Shown: positions 1 through 6,715, counted from the stretch's first letter. The stretch is 64,000 nucleotides of DNA from Achromobacter sp. HZ34 (GCF_002209485.1 NZ_NJIX01000010.1:1-64000); one strand, 5' to 3'. Translations and numbers: made by a program. The notes: generated by a model from the sequence alone, not told the origin.

Positions 1-338
1 GAGTTGAGACAATAGAAAATGGCGCTCGCAACCCATTTCCCATCGGTGTAAAAGGCGCTGCCAATCGTCCAATCGTCGGGCGACCACGCTACATGGACAA
101 CGCTGCCATCCTTCGGCGCTGTTGCAATGTCGCGCCATCCGGTGGGATTGGGGTGGGCGGCAGTCAGCCGGATGTATTGGTCGATGACCTTTTTTGCTCT
201 CGTTCTGGTAAGCCCACGATCCGTGTAGTAGGCGAGCATAATCTCGCGCAACGATGGCTCTGGACCGATTTCCTCATCGGGCACGACCTGAGGATGAGCG
301 TCCCAGAGGGCTGCCGTAGGGGTGGGGGGATTGGTCAT
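1..338 (-). CDS. DUF551-like phage protein, C-terminus cut by window edge
   Basis: An open frame starts with ATG at 338 and runs off the window after 112 codons without a stop. Near codon 75 it has the sequence GWRDIATAPKDGS, followed by VVHVAW, which matches the W-x-x-I-x-T-A-P-K-D-G signature of the DUF551 family common in phages; no biochemical function is known. The N-terminal half is a different, helical sequence rich in charged residues. The gene follows a 24-codon frame directly and is the most distal visible gene of the leftward early operon. Confidence 0.7.
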   Translation of the reverse strand, partial: MTNPPTPTAALWDAHPQVVPDEEIGPEPSLREIMLAYYTDRGLTRTRAKKVIDQYIRLTAAHPNPTGWRDIATAPKDGSVVHVAWSPDDWTIGSAFYTDGKWVASAIFYCLN

Positions 339-413
339 TTACTCGTCCTCTTGGCCTGGGAACGGCACATCGCGCCCCGGTTTCTCATGCTTCTTTCGGC
401 TGTTCTTCGACAT
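339..413 (-). CDS. Tiny basic/acidic phage peptide (24 aa)
   Basis: A 24-codon frame starts at 413, ten bases beyond the ssb stop codon. A TAGGAG ribosome-binding sequence stands at good distance before the ATG, and the TAA is immediately followed by the ATG of the next gene. The N-terminal half is strongly basic (KNSRKKHEK) and the C-terminus acidic. No family is recognised. The good ribosome-binding site and tight packing are the only support. Confidence 0.4.
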   Translation of the reverse strand: MSKNSRKKHEKPGRDVPFPGQEDE

Positions 414-422
414 GGATGGCTC

Positions 423-929
423 CTACAGGTAGTGGGCTTTCCTGCCGCCCATCGGACCGAACGGGATATCGTCGTCCATGTCGGCCAAGCTTCCGCCGCC
501 GCTGCTGGGTCGCGGGTCTGCGGCAGCGGGAGTTGATTTACGGTCGGCATAGTTGCCGCGCTTAGGGGCCGAGCCGCGGTCGACTTCGTCACCCTTGCCG
601 CCCAACATCTGCATCTGATCTGCGACGATTTCGGTGCTAAATCGGTCGGCGCCGGTGTCCTTGTCTTGCCACTTGCGTGTCTTTAGTCGACCCTCGACGT
701 AGACGGAACGGCCCTTCTTTAGATATTCGCCAGCGATTTCAGCCAGGCGGTTGTAGAAGACGATCCGGTGCCATTCTGTTTCCTCGCGCTTCTCGCCGCT
801 GTTCTTGTCCTTCCATTGGCTGGTAGTCGCAATCGACACATTGCAGATAGCGCCGCCGTCCGGGTTGTAGCGGACCTCGGGATCGCGGCCCAGGTTGCCC
901 ACGATGATGACTTTGTTGACGGATGCCAT
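423..929 (-). CDS. ssb: Single-stranded DNA-binding protein
   Basis: 168-residue SSB. It begins [18 protein letters not shown], the canonical start of the OB fold (residues 1-110), with conserved [14 protein letters not shown] and [11 protein letters not shown] segments. It coats single-stranded DNA during phage replication and recombination and recruits partner enzymes through its acidic tip. The tail is Gly/Ser/Pro-rich. The usual terminal motif DDDIPF is present but not terminal: 11 further residues ([11 protein letters not shown]) follow it. The gene lies just downstream of the YqaJ exonuclease gene, as expected for a phage recombination module. Confidence 0.95.
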   Translation of the reverse strand: MASVNKVIIVGNLGRDPEVRYNPDGGAICNVSIATTSQWKDKNSGEKREETEWHRIVFYNRLAEIAGEYLKKGRSVYVEGRLKTRKWQDKDTGADRFSTEIVADQMQMLGGKGDEVDRGSAPKRGNYADRKSTPAAADPRPSSGGGSLADMDDDIPFGPMGGRKAHYL

Positions 930-931
930 GG

Positions 932-1660
932 TTATCCTTGATGGTCTGCGATGATCTGTTCGACCATCTTGTTGACGTATGCAGTGGCCGATTCGACTTT
1001 GCGGCGCATCTTGGCTTCTAGCGCCATATCCCGGGTGAACTGAACTCGCGTCACCCTTAGCGTTGGCTCGATGTGGTCGACAAAGTGAAGTTCTGCCTGC
1101 TCGTAGCCGATCAGCTCGTCAGGCGTATTGACTAGGCAGTGAGCGACCTCCGCAACATCTGCTTCCCAGAGCCACATGTAAGTCCGGACCTGCCATTCAT
1201 AATCAGCGTCGTAGGCAGTCGCCGCAGTAGCGGGGAAGGTGGCCAGCGACCAGGCCGACTTGATGTCAATGATCTTGCGACCTGTGAAAATGTCGCATTC
1301 ACCCGTCACCCATTCATTTTCACGACGGTCAACGTTCTTGACGTGGGACGTAAAGAACACTTCGTTGTACAGAGCAATGGACTGATCTTCGACAATCAAT
1401 CCCTTCTCCATGTACTTGCTCGTTACCTCTTCCTCGAAGCCGTAGACGAATTCCTTGGCGATCTGCTCGCAATACGTCTTGGCTCCGACAGATAAGGACT
1501 TCTCTTTCAGGGGTGCGAGCAACGCCTTATCCTCGTCGGTCTTCTTCGTCTTACGAGAGATAGCAGCCGTCTTTTCGTCCATCAGAGCCGGATCAATGCT
1601 TTGGGCGTCGGACATGATCTTGCCAATGCTGGAGGCGCGGAACTTAAACTTCGGCAGCAT
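932..1660 (-). CDS. YqaJ/lambda-exonuclease-like recombination nuclease
   Basis: 242 residues. The PD-(D/E)XK nuclease core is visible: an E-rich helix around residue 85-91, then GECDIF (Asp123) and IIDIKSAW (Asp132 with Lys134), the metal-binding D...D/E-x-K pattern of YqaJ/lambda Exo enzymes. Such enzymes resect double-stranded DNA 5' to 3' to supply single strands for annealing. The start overlaps the end of the upstream gene by 17 bases, suggesting translational coupling. It sits between a conserved unknown gene and ssb in the leftward early operon. No recognisable Bet/RecT/Erf annealing protein is nearby, so the partner is either the 1644-2129 product or outside the window. Confidence 0.85.
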   Translation of the reverse strand: MLPKFKFRASSIGKIMSDAQSIDPALMDEKTAAISRKTKKTDEDKALLAPLKEKSLSVGAKTYCEQIAKEFVYGFEEEVTSKYMEKGLIVEDQSIALYNEVFFTSHVKNVDRRENEWVTGECDIFTGRKIIDIKSAWSLATFPATAATAYDADYEWQVRTYMWLWEADVAEVAHCLVNTPDELIGYEQAELHFVDHIEPTLRVTRVQFTRDMALEAKMRRKVESATAYVNKMVEQIIADHQG

Positions 1661-2129
1661 GCAATGCCTCCGTCAGTTGGGAATCCTGTTCCTCGGTCAG
1701 AGCAAAGTTGGCGCGCAGCTTGTCGGTGGTGAACTCGCCCGCTTGGATCGACGCGATGGCTTTCGCCAGGCGCTCGGGAGTGATCTTCGGCTTTTGCTTG
1801 ACCATCACCTTGGGGCGAACCCGAAGACATTCCACCGTCTCACCGGCAAGTTTGGTGGTGCTGGCGTACAGAGTGATCGGCTTACCAGCCCAGTCTTCGA
1901 TATAGGGGCCGTACAGCTTGGCGATACTCTTCGAGTTGGTGACGTTCAGGATCATCGGCTTCTGATTGACCAAGTGCGCAACTGTGCAGTCTTCTTTCTT
2001 GCCGCCAGTTCCCTTGACTTCTTCCTGTTGGACAAAGTCAATCGTCACGGTCAGGTCTTCACCCTCGGGGAGCGCATACGCTCCGATGTAGTCGGGGTTG
2101 ATCAGTAACTTCCAGTGCGTCTTGCTCAT
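1644..2129 (-). CDS. Conserved phage protein upstream of exonuclease
   Basis: 161 residues starting MSKTHWKLLINPDYIGAY, a sequence style common in phages next to exonuclease and recombinase genes. The middle part (residues 30-105) looks beta-rich, with a segment YIEDWAGKPITLYAS; the end is helical. No catalytic motif is evident. Its position directly before the YqaJ nuclease, with overlapping ends, suggests a role in phage recombination or single-strand binding, but this is inferred from context only. Confidence 0.7.
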   Translation of the reverse strand: MSKTHWKLLINPDYIGAYALPEGEDLTVTIDFVQQEEVKGTGGKKEDCTVAHLVNQKPMILNVTNSKSIAKLYGPYIEDWAGKPITLYASTTKLAGETVECLRVRPKVMVKQKPKITPERLAKAIASIQAGEFTTDKLRANFALTEEQDSQLTEALHAAEV

Positions 2130-2138
2130 TGCTGTTCC

Positions 2139-2273
2139 TTACTTGTTAGCCACTCTCGCCCAGTTGTGTAGGGCCTGTTCTCGCTCACTGTCTTGTGCGT
2201 CCCAGCGTCCGGCGAGGCCGAAGAGGATTAGGATCAGGACGGGCTTCCACCAATGTCGTCGCCAGCTATCCAT
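2139..2273 (-). CDS. Small single-pass membrane protein (44 aa)
   Basis: Start chosen at 2273, where the ATG overlaps the stop region of the upstream gene. The product begins MDSWRRHWWKPVLILILFG: a basic/aromatic N-terminus and one short transmembrane helix (about residues 10-24), followed by a charged tail. A longer upstream frame exists but would overlap the neighbouring gene heavily. Function unknown; small membrane proteins are frequent in phage early operons. Confidence 0.5.
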   Translation of the reverse strand: MDSWRRHWWKPVLILILFGLAGRWDAQDSEREQALHNWARVANK

Positions 2274-2586
2274 TGCTTTCTCCAGTGGCCTTGGCGATGG
2301 CGGCGCGGGCAAAAGAATCCGCTTGCTCCCATACGCCCCAATCGGTTTCAGATCCGCCAACGTCGCCATACTTCCTGTGAGCAATCTCAAGAGCACCTTG
2401 AGCCTTGATTAGGGCTTCCAGCAGATCCGGCGCCGCGTTGCGTACTCGTTCTGCCGCTATATATTCCTTAGCGCGATCTAATTCGCGTTGCCAGCCTGCT
2501 GTGGATTGCCAAGACGAAATGAAGGCGTTATCCAGGGCGGCAGTGAGTTCCACCAAAACGTCCATCGTTGTATATTTCGTCGTCAT
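2266..2586 (-). CDS. Hypothetical phage early protein (106 aa)
   Basis: Start taken at 2586, where ATG and the upstream stop share an ATGA overlap. The sequence contains KYGDVGGSETDWGVWEQADSFARAAIAKATG and a helical NAAPDLLEALIKAQGALE segment. The AAPDLLEAL pattern is typical of small phage early proteins of unknown role. It is part of a chain of at least seven leftward genes with overlapping starts and stops. Confidence 0.6.
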   Translation of the reverse strand: MTTKYTTMDVLVELTAALDNAFISSWQSTAGWQRELDRAKEYIAAERVRNAAPDLLEALIKAQGALEIAHRKYGDVGGSETDWGVWEQADSFARAAIAKATGESNG

Positions 2587-2864
2587 GCCGCCCACCTCTC
2601 GTTAATCTTCCGGTTCTCTTCCGCCAACTCGGCGCGCTCTTCCAACTCGTCTGCTAGGATTTCTTCGAGCTGGGCCTGGGTCAGTTCGTGCGGGACTTCC
2701 GACCCATTCACCCGCATCACCGCACGCTCTACGTACAGCTTGACCTTGCTTTCAGGGTCCGGCGTGACGGTTCGCTCGGCGCAGTACAGGTCAATCTCTG
2801 CGTCCAAGGTGAACCGCTCGTATTCGTTGCCGAACGGGGCGAAGGTGACGGTGATCGGGTCCAT
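2583..2864 (-). CDS. Hypothetical phage early protein (93 aa)
   Basis: Starts MDPITVTFAPFGNEYERFTLD at 2864, overlapping the stop of the upstream gene. The first 60 residues look like beta strands and the last 30 form a very acidic helix (QLEEILADELEERAELAEE). Both ends overlap neighbours, indicating coupled translation. No family recognised. Confidence 0.6.
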   Translation of the reverse strand: MDPITVTFAPFGNEYERFTLDAEIDLYCAERTVTPDPESKVKLYVERAVMRVNGSEVPHELTQAQLEEILADELEERAELAEENRKINERWAA

Positions 2865-3208
2865 TACGCGGCGTCCTCGGAAACGAGGTAGCAACGCAGA
2901 TTGTTCGCCAGCCGCTCGTACTGGGCGATCTTTGCGCGGGCCCATGCGTCATCCAGTTGCTCGGCCTGCTCGCGGTACGCGGCTATGCGCGCTAGGTCTT
3001 TGTCACGATCGGACTTGAACAGGTAGGAATTCAGCCGCTTTTCGATCATTTCGAGAATCACGCTCGGCGGAACACCGTCAATGTCTGGTTCTTCATCCTC
3101 GGGCCACAGCTCGGACAGAAACTTTCCGTCCGGCATGAGCATTCCGACTTGCCATCTCTTTTCGTTGGAGATTAGGTTGAAGCGGCCTAGAGTTTTGCTG
3201 ATGTACAT
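2864..3208 (-). CDS. Hypothetical phage early protein (114 aa)
   Basis: Starts MYISKTLGRFNLISNEKRWQ at 3208. An in-frame extension upstream would run through the whole previous gene and is not used. The C-terminal half is a charged helical region with several Arg and Glu residues (AAYREQAEQLDDAWARAKIA). The stop overlaps the start of the next gene. Function unknown. Confidence 0.6.
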   Translation of the reverse strand: MYISKTLGRFNLISNEKRWQVGMLMPDGKFLSELWPEDEEPDIDGVPPSVILEMIEKRLNSYLFKSDRDKDLARIAAYREQAEQLDDAWARAKIAQYERLANNLRCYLVSEDAA

Positions 3209-3210
3209 GA

Positions 3211-3393
3211 TCACGCCACCTTCACAAGGTTGCCGAAGTCGTCCATCACCGCATCGCACAGAAGCCCCGGCATCCATCCCAACATCCCGTGCATGCACAC
3301 CAAGATCGTTTGGCTCTTTGATCTGGAGTAGAACCACGTCGCTTTGTGGTTGCTGCCAAGTCCGATCTCATCGGAGTAATGCGCTGTAATCAT
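3211..3393 (-). CDS. Hypothetical phage early protein (60 aa)
   Basis: ATG at 3393 overlaps the TGA of the upstream 40-residue gene (ATGA). The protein starts MITAHYSDEIGLGSNHKATWFYSRS and contains a Met/Gly/Trp-rich middle. The reading frame is supported mainly by its exact fit between neighbours. Confidence 0.5.
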   Translation of the reverse strand: MITAHYSDEIGLGSNHKATWFYSRSKSQTILVCMHGMLGWMPGLLCDAVMDDFGNLVKVA

Positions 3394-3512
3394 GATTTCC
3401 TCCGCTCCCTATTGCAGGTCAGGTAGGCGTATATGCATTCAATTGGGGTGCTCACGAACCAGCTAAGAACAACGCCGATTGCGTAAGCGGCTAGCTGGTC
3501 GGTGAGGGGCAT
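3390..3512 (-). CDS. Small membrane-like phage protein (40 aa)
   Basis: Forty codons from ATG at 3512 to TGA at 3390-3392, joined by ATGA overlap to the next gene and one base beyond the previous stop codon. The product starts MPLTDQLAAYAIGVVLSWFV: a hydrophobic segment (residues 7-22) followed by a basic tail ending NRERRKS. A GGAGG-like sequence at its 3' end (GAGCGGAGG) should serve as the ribosome-binding site of the following gene. Unknown function. Confidence 0.5.
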   Translation of the reverse strand: MPLTDQLAAYAIGVVLSWFVSTPIECIYAYLTCNRERRKS

Positions 3513-3513
3513 G

Positions 3514-3792
3514 TCAGGTCTCGGATTTGGCTTTGGTGATGGCGGCTCGCCGTTTCTCCAAAGCGACGGATTTTTTGATCAGCGCCTCTTCCTGTTGCTG
3601 AATCATGATTTCCGCGTGCGTGATCGCCTCTGCTTTGGTCGGATAGATCTTGTCTTGCGGGTAATACTTTCCGGCGTCAGAGATATCCCCGTGCCAGATA
3701 TGGGAGCTGTACCCTTCCACGAAGGTCGTTTCGGATGGCTTAAAAGACGGCTTGAGTACCCAGGCCGTGTACGGGTAACTGCGTTGTGTCAT
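3514..3792 (-). CDS. Hypothetical phage early protein (92 aa)
   Basis: Starts MTQRSYPYTAWVLKPSFKPSET with the ribosome-binding sequence GGAGAAG just upstream. It has an aromatic-rich N-terminal half and a C-terminal helix rich in Gln, Glu, Lys and Ala (QQQEEALIKKSVALEKRRAA), possibly a short coiled coil. No family recognised. Confidence 0.6.
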   Translation of the reverse strand: MTQRSYPYTAWVLKPSFKPSETTFVEGYSSHIWHGDISDAGKYYPQDKIYPTKAEAITHAEIMIQQQEEALIKKSVALEKRRAAITKAKSET

Positions 3793-3829
3793 CTTCTTCT
3801 CCGTTTCTCTGCTGCGTGTTCGTTAGGTA

Positions 3830-3977
3830 GGGACTCAGGAGAGGGTGGCCGGTGCTGAAATCCGGCATAAGGCGCTTTTTAGGCGGCGTCGAGCTTGCTT
3901 ATTCGCTTGAGCCATCCTTGTGAGTCAGCCACGTCCCACCGCGCGTCAGCCCGCGCATTCACCCTCTCCTGAATCCC
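3830..3977. repeat. Imperfect inverted repeat in the early-left leader, with tiny frames inside
   Basis: The 18-base arms at 3830-3847 and 3960-3977 match as inverted copies at 17 of 18 positions, with a 112-base spacer. Leftward transcripts could fold this into a long stem. The promoter-proximal arm contains GGAGAGGGTGAATG, an excellent ribosome-binding site and start for a 19-codon frame (3899-3958); the distal arm would mask it. A second small frame (3835-3915, 26 codons, very basic) lies within. The stretch 3793-3988 holds no larger gene. Neither mini-frame is certain. Confidence 0.6.
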
Positions 3978-3988
3978 CTAGATGCCGA

Positions 3989-4114
3989 TCAACCAATCTT
4001 CTTGATCGAGACTTCCGAGCGCGTCATGCCCAGGCGCTGGACCATCTCCAGGCATTCCGATTTGGAGCCGGTCCAGATCACAGAGCCGAGGAATTTGGTG
4101 GTCGCCTGGTACAT
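3989..4114 (-). CDS. First gene of the leftward early operon (41 aa)
   Basis: Forty-one codons beginning MYQATTKFLGSVIWTGSKSE at 4114, with GGAG eight bases before the ATG. It lies about 50 bases downstream of a strong leftward promoter, so it should be the first translated gene after induction. The C-terminal part (EMVQRLGMTRSEVSIKKIG) resembles a short helix-turn-helix-like segment but is too short to assign. Function unknown. Confidence 0.55.
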   Translation of the reverse strand: MYQATTKFLGSVIWTGSKSECLEMVQRLGMTRSEVSIKKIG

Positions 4115-4161
4115 GTCGAGTTCTCCAGTTGCCTCAGCCGGTGTGGTTGGGCGTTGAGTGA

Positions 4162-4191
4162 ACTATACATAGCAGACGGGTGTAGTGTCAA
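4162..4191 (-). promoter_or_regulatory. Leftward early promoter (PL-like)
   Basis: On the minus strand the -35 hexamer TTGACA (4186-4191, perfect) is followed after 18 bases by TATAGT (4162-4167, five of six). It faces the early-left genes. An operator-like sequence (4189-4200, AAGCAAACTTA core) overlaps the -35 box and resembles the repeats in the repressor-Cro interval, so repressor binding here should silence the operon in a lysogen. Confidence 0.75.
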
Positions 4192-4242
4192 GCAAACTTA
4201 GCGAAAAAGTTTAGCGGAAAGTTGTGCGGGCTCAACAGACGC

Positions 4243-4266
4243 AAAAAAGCCCGCGAGCGGCGGGCT
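4243..4266 (-). terminator. Intrinsic terminator of the leftward 4289-4666 gene
   Basis: Seven-base GC-rich arms AGCCCGC / GCGGGCT (4248-4254 and 4260-4266) with a 5-base loop are followed on the minus strand by six T residues. It separates the lysogen-expressed genes (repressor and immunity-like gene) from the early-left promoter. Confidence 0.8.
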
Positions 4267-4288
4267 GTTGAGCAGATTAGAAATTAGC

Positions 4289-4666
4289 TCACTTGCAAGG
4301 GAACGATTGCGCCACGGACAGGTTGAACAGATGCGCGGCCATCATATGTCTTTCTTGGGGGCGCTTACGCATGTAGTCAACAAATACGTCTGCGATCTGC
4401 CTATAAGTCACCCCATTTGGGAAGCAATAAGGAGTCATGACCGACATAGGAATATCAGGAGTTTTCGCAGCAATTCCGAGGGACAGCACACCATCAGGGT
4501 ATCCGTCTACCAGTCCATGTATGTACCCAATGCAGTAGTTGAGATTCGCGGGGTTGCTGCACTTGTCGTACCAGTAGTTACCTGTGGGCTGATAGCCTTC
4601 GGCACCATTCGCGATCTGCGCTGAGACCATTAAGACCGAACACAAAAATAGACGTCGCACCTTCAT
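4289..4666 (-). CDS. Rap1a/Tai-type immunity-like secreted protein
   Basis: 125 residues. The N-terminus MKVRRLFLCSVLMVSAQIANGA is a classic signal peptide. The mature part has the pattern CIGYIHGLVDG, then CFPNGVTYRQIADVFVDYMRKRP, and ends AQSFPCK. This matches the Rap1a/Tai family, periplasmic immunity proteins against type VI amidase effectors, including the paired Cys residues and the final PC-K. It lies eight bases downstream of the repressor gene on the same strand and before a terminator, so it is probably expressed in the lysogen. Its role here is unproven: immunity to a rival's amidase, protection from a phage lysin, or superinfection exclusion are all possible. Confidence 0.75.
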   Translation of the reverse strand: MKVRRLFLCSVLMVSAQIANGAEGYQPTGNYWYDKCSNPANLNYCIGYIHGLVDGYPDGVLSLGIAAKTPDIPMSVMTPYCFPNGVTYRQIADVFVDYMRKRPQERHMMAAHLFNLSVAQSFPCK

Positions 4667-4674
4667 CTCCTGAC

Positions 4675-5385
4675 TTAGTTAGCTGCAAATCCAGAGCCGG
4701 ATCTGTAGATGACCTCGCCGATGATCTGCACATATTCCATTTGCAAAAGAGGGATGTCCTTGTCTGGATACTTGGCATTGTAGGAATGCAGCACCAGGGA
4801 GCCATCCGGTTTTTTGAAGACCTGCTTCACCAGCGGTTCGTCGCCATACATGATGGCGTAGACGACGCCATCGCGGATCGCCGTCTTACTCATGTCGACC
4901 ATGGCCATGTCCCGATTGAACAGGAACGGTTCCATCGAATCCCCCCGTACCATGACCAAGCGACAGTTAGCGGGCTTGGATCCGATGGCGCGAAAGAACT
5001 CACTATTGAATGGAAGCGCGTCCTTCTGGCGTATTTCCCACTGAATGCCGCCATCTCCAGCAGAGCAAAAATAGTCCCACCGGTCTATCCATACCCGCGA
5101 ATCGTCGTCGGGCAGGTCTTCAGGGCTATCCCAGACAGCTACACCGCCGCCTGTTAGACCGGCCGCCGCGCCAGTCTTCGGCCCTGTTCCTTTTGCCAGC
5201 CAGGTAGGTGTCACGCCCAGGGCTGCGGATGCCGCAATCAGGTTTTCCCCAGTCAGCTCCCTAGTGGCGCCAGAAAACCAATGCGCGATGGCGCTTCGCG
5301 TTACCCGGACTCGGCGGGCGAGTTCAGCCTGAGAGATGCCCGCATCCCTACTAGCTTCCTTGAGTCGTTCTTGCAACGTAGACAT
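4675..5385 (-). CDS. CI/LexA-type phage repressor (HTH + S24 peptidase)
   Basis: 236 residues from ATG at 5385 (a longer upstream start would run into the operator region). Residues 5-65 form an XRE-type helix-turn-helix (ISQAELARRVRVTRSAIAHW). Residues 100-236 are an S24 peptidase-like dimerisation domain with the catalytic serine in RGDSMEP (Ser150) and lysine in PLVKQVF (Lys187). An Ala-Gly pair in the linker (AAAGL, residues 73-77) is a candidate self-cleavage site. It should hold the lytic promoters off and be inactivated through RecA-stimulated cleavage after DNA damage. The adjacent Cro gene is divergent. Confidence 0.92.
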   Translation of the reverse strand: MSTLQERLKEASRDAGISQAELARRVRVTRSAIAHWFSGATRELTGENLIAASAALGVTPTWLAKGTGPKTGAAAGLTGGGVAVWDSPEDLPDDDSRVWIDRWDYFCSAGDGGIQWEIRQKDALPFNSEFFRAIGSKPANCRLVMVRGDSMEPFLFNRDMAMVDMSKTAIRDGVVYAIMYGDEPLVKQVFKKPDGSLVLHSYNAKYPDKDIPLLQMEYVQIIGEVIYRSGSGFAAN

Positions 5386-5469
5386 GGTTAGCAGAGTAAC
5401 CGCTTGCGCTTTGAGCATACTTAACATAGAATCGGCTTAGCAAACTAATCAGAGTTGAGTGAAGAAGCC
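5386..5469. promoter_or_regulatory. Repressor/Cro operator region with three operator-like repeats
   Basis: Three related short inverted repeats lie at about 24-25 bp intervals: TTAGCAGAGTAA (5388-5399, inside a perfect GGTTA-N6-TAACC), TGAGCATACTTA (5412-5423) and TTAGCAAACTAA (5437-5448, perfect TTAG-N4-CTAA). This is the geometry of a lambdoid right operator. A leftward promoter for the repressor can be drawn as TTGCTA-18-TATGCT; a rightward one for Cro is weaker (TTGCGC with CATAGA). The operators overlap both. Confidence 0.65.
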
Positions 5470-5676
5470 ATGACTAAACAAGAAGCCATCGCCAAGTTCG
5501 GGAATGGGGCTGCCCTGGCCCGTGCTTTGGGCATCACTCGTAGTGCCATTTCTCAATGGCCAGACGTTCTGGATCAAACCCGTACCGACCTCGTAAATGG
5601 AGCGGCTATGCGCCTCGGCAAGATCAAGGTGCGCCGCAAGCGCGCCGCTCGTGTGGTTGCTGCTGAGGCTGTCTGA
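5470..5676 (+). CDS. cro: Cro-type regulator (P22 Cro family)
   Basis: 68 residues from ATG 5470, preceded by GAAGAA; an in-frame TTG at 5455 falls close to the last operator and is less likely. The sequence MTKQEAIAKFGNGAALARAL and then GITRSAISQWP is a helix-turn-helix of P22-Cro type, with a basic C-terminus (KIKVRRKRAARV). It is divergent from the repressor gene and should compete for the same operators to commit the phage to lytic growth. Confidence 0.88.
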   Translation: MTKQEAIAKFGNGAALARALGITRSAISQWPDVLDQTRTDLVNGAAMRLGKIKVRRKRAARVVAAEAV

Positions 5677-5694
5677 CCGTTTCATCGCTTCCTT

Positions 5695-5722
5695 GAAGGC
5701 CGTCTTTGAACGGCCTTCATTT
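5695..5722 (+). terminator. Terminator after cro (tR1-like)
   Basis: Perfect 9-bp stem GAAGGCCGT / ACGGCCTTC (5695-5703 and 5710-5718), 6-base loop, followed by ATTT. The short T run suggests a leaky terminator that an antiterminated transcript could pass, as between cro and cII in lambdoid phages. No antiterminator gene was recognised. Confidence 0.6.
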
Positions 5723-5733
5723 AGCTCCTCAGC

Positions 5734-5758
5734 CAACCCGTAATTCAACCCGTAATTC
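5734..5758 (+). repeat. Tandem 12-bp repeat upstream of the CII-position gene
   Basis: CAACCCGTAATT occurs twice in direct tandem (5734-5745 and 5746-5757) plus one further C. It lies between the terminator after cro and the gene at 5800. Direct repeats about one helical turn apart are how CII-class activators recognise DNA, so this could be a binding site; this is inference. The gap 5677-5799 contains no gene. Confidence 0.5.
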
Positions 5759-5799
5759 CCTAGACCATTCATTGATTTTCCCTAAAAGAGAACAAAAAA

Positions 5800-6150
5800 A
5801 TGCAGCCCGAGCAACAACCTACGAGCAAGCCCCGATTCCTGAGTAAGAGCGCGATTGACCAGTGCATGACGTTCCGCGATGCGGTCCGGTTGGCCTATCA
5901 AAACCGCGTTCGCCAGCACATGACGCAGGCGACTTTTGCCGAAGAGATTGGGGCGTACGCACCGCACGTTAGCCAGTGGCTGCATTCCGAACCGATCGAT
6001 AAGCACGGGAACAAGCGCGCAGATCTTCCGGCCGCTCTGATTCCCGCAGTGGAGAAGGCGTTGGGCAACCACGCTATCTCCCAATTCCTGACCCGACAGG
6101 GCCTGCTGCACCTGATGGAAGAAATGGCATGGGCTATGAGCAATACCTGA
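5800..6150 (+). CDS. CII-position helix-turn-helix regulator
   Basis: 116 residues. The centre (residues 38-65) reads MTQATFAEEIGAYAPHVSQW, a helix-turn-helix with an atypical second helix. The rest is helical and has no recognised domain. Position, third gene of the switch after the cro terminator, is where lambdoid phages carry cII, the activator of repressor establishment and integrase genes. The start codon follows an A-rich leader with AAGAG. Functional equivalence to CII is inferred from position. Confidence 0.65.
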   Translation: MQPEQQPTSKPRFLSKSAIDQCMTFRDAVRLAYQNRVRQHMTQATFAEEIGAYAPHVSQWLHSEPIDKHGNKRADLPAALIPAVEKALGNHAISQFLTRQGLLHLMEEMAWAMSNT

Positions 6151-6308
6151 GTTACGCCAAACAGACCCTGGAAGAAATCAGGGCAGAAGTGGGCGGAGAC
6201 GATCAAGCAATGACCCGGGCTGTGAATGCCCGGTTGGACAAAGACCCGGAATTCTCGAAAGCCCTACTGGCTGTCGGGTATCGCAAATTGGCACAGGAGC
6301 AGGCATGA
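6129..6308 (+). CDS. Hypothetical phage protein (59 aa)
   Basis: Fifty-nine codons from ATG 6129, overlapping the end of the CII-position gene by 22 bases and sharing an ATGA with ninB. The product starts MGYEQYLSYAKQTLEEIRAE and is helical and acidic with a C-terminal KALLAVGYRKLAQEQA. No family recognised; support comes from exact packing between two genes. Confidence 0.55.
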   Translation: MGYEQYLSYAKQTLEEIRAEVGGDDQAMTRAVNARLDKDPEFSKALLAVGYRKLAQEQA

Positions 6309-6715
6309 AACAGCGCACCAAACTGACTCCTGCATCGCGTAGGACGGTCCTGCAGGCGATCAATGCGGCTCCTGATGGCGTGTACGTGTCCATCCAGGAA
6401 GCCAACCGCAGCCTTGAACAAAATGCATTGATGTGGGCGTTGCTGGCCGACGTGTCCAAGCAAGTCATCTGGACCGTCGACGGCCATGCGGAGAAGCTTT
6501 CCCCTGAAGAGTGGAAGACCATCCTGTCGGCCAGCCTGGCGCAAGAGAACCGGATGGCTCCTGGCGTCCGCGGTGGTTTCGTCATGCTCGGGACGTCGAC
6601 CAGCAAGATGACCATCCGCGAAATGTCGGAAATGGTCGAGTTCCTATATGCCTTCGGCGCTGAGCAGGGCGTGAAGTGGTCCGCCTATCAGCAGGTTCCG
6701 GAGTGGGTGCAGTAA
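6305..6715 (+). CDS. ninB: NinB recombination protein
   Basis: 136 residues with the NinB signature: RSLEQNALMWALLADVSKQV, then PEEWKTILSASLAQENR, GTSTSKMTIREMSEMVEFLYAFGAEQGV and a terminal WVQ. NinB (lambda Orf) binds SSB and single-stranded DNA and helps load recombinases in phage recombination. This matches the phage-encoded ssb and exonuclease in the opposite operon. Its start overlaps the previous gene (ATGA) and its stop touches the next ATG (TAATG). Confidence 0.9.
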   Translation: MKQRTKLTPASRRTVLQAINAAPDGVYVSIQEANRSLEQNALMWALLADVSKQVIWTVDGHAEKLSPEEWKTILSASLAQENRMAPGVRGGFVMLGTSTSKMTIREMSEMVEFLYAFGAEQGVKWSAYQQVPEWVQ

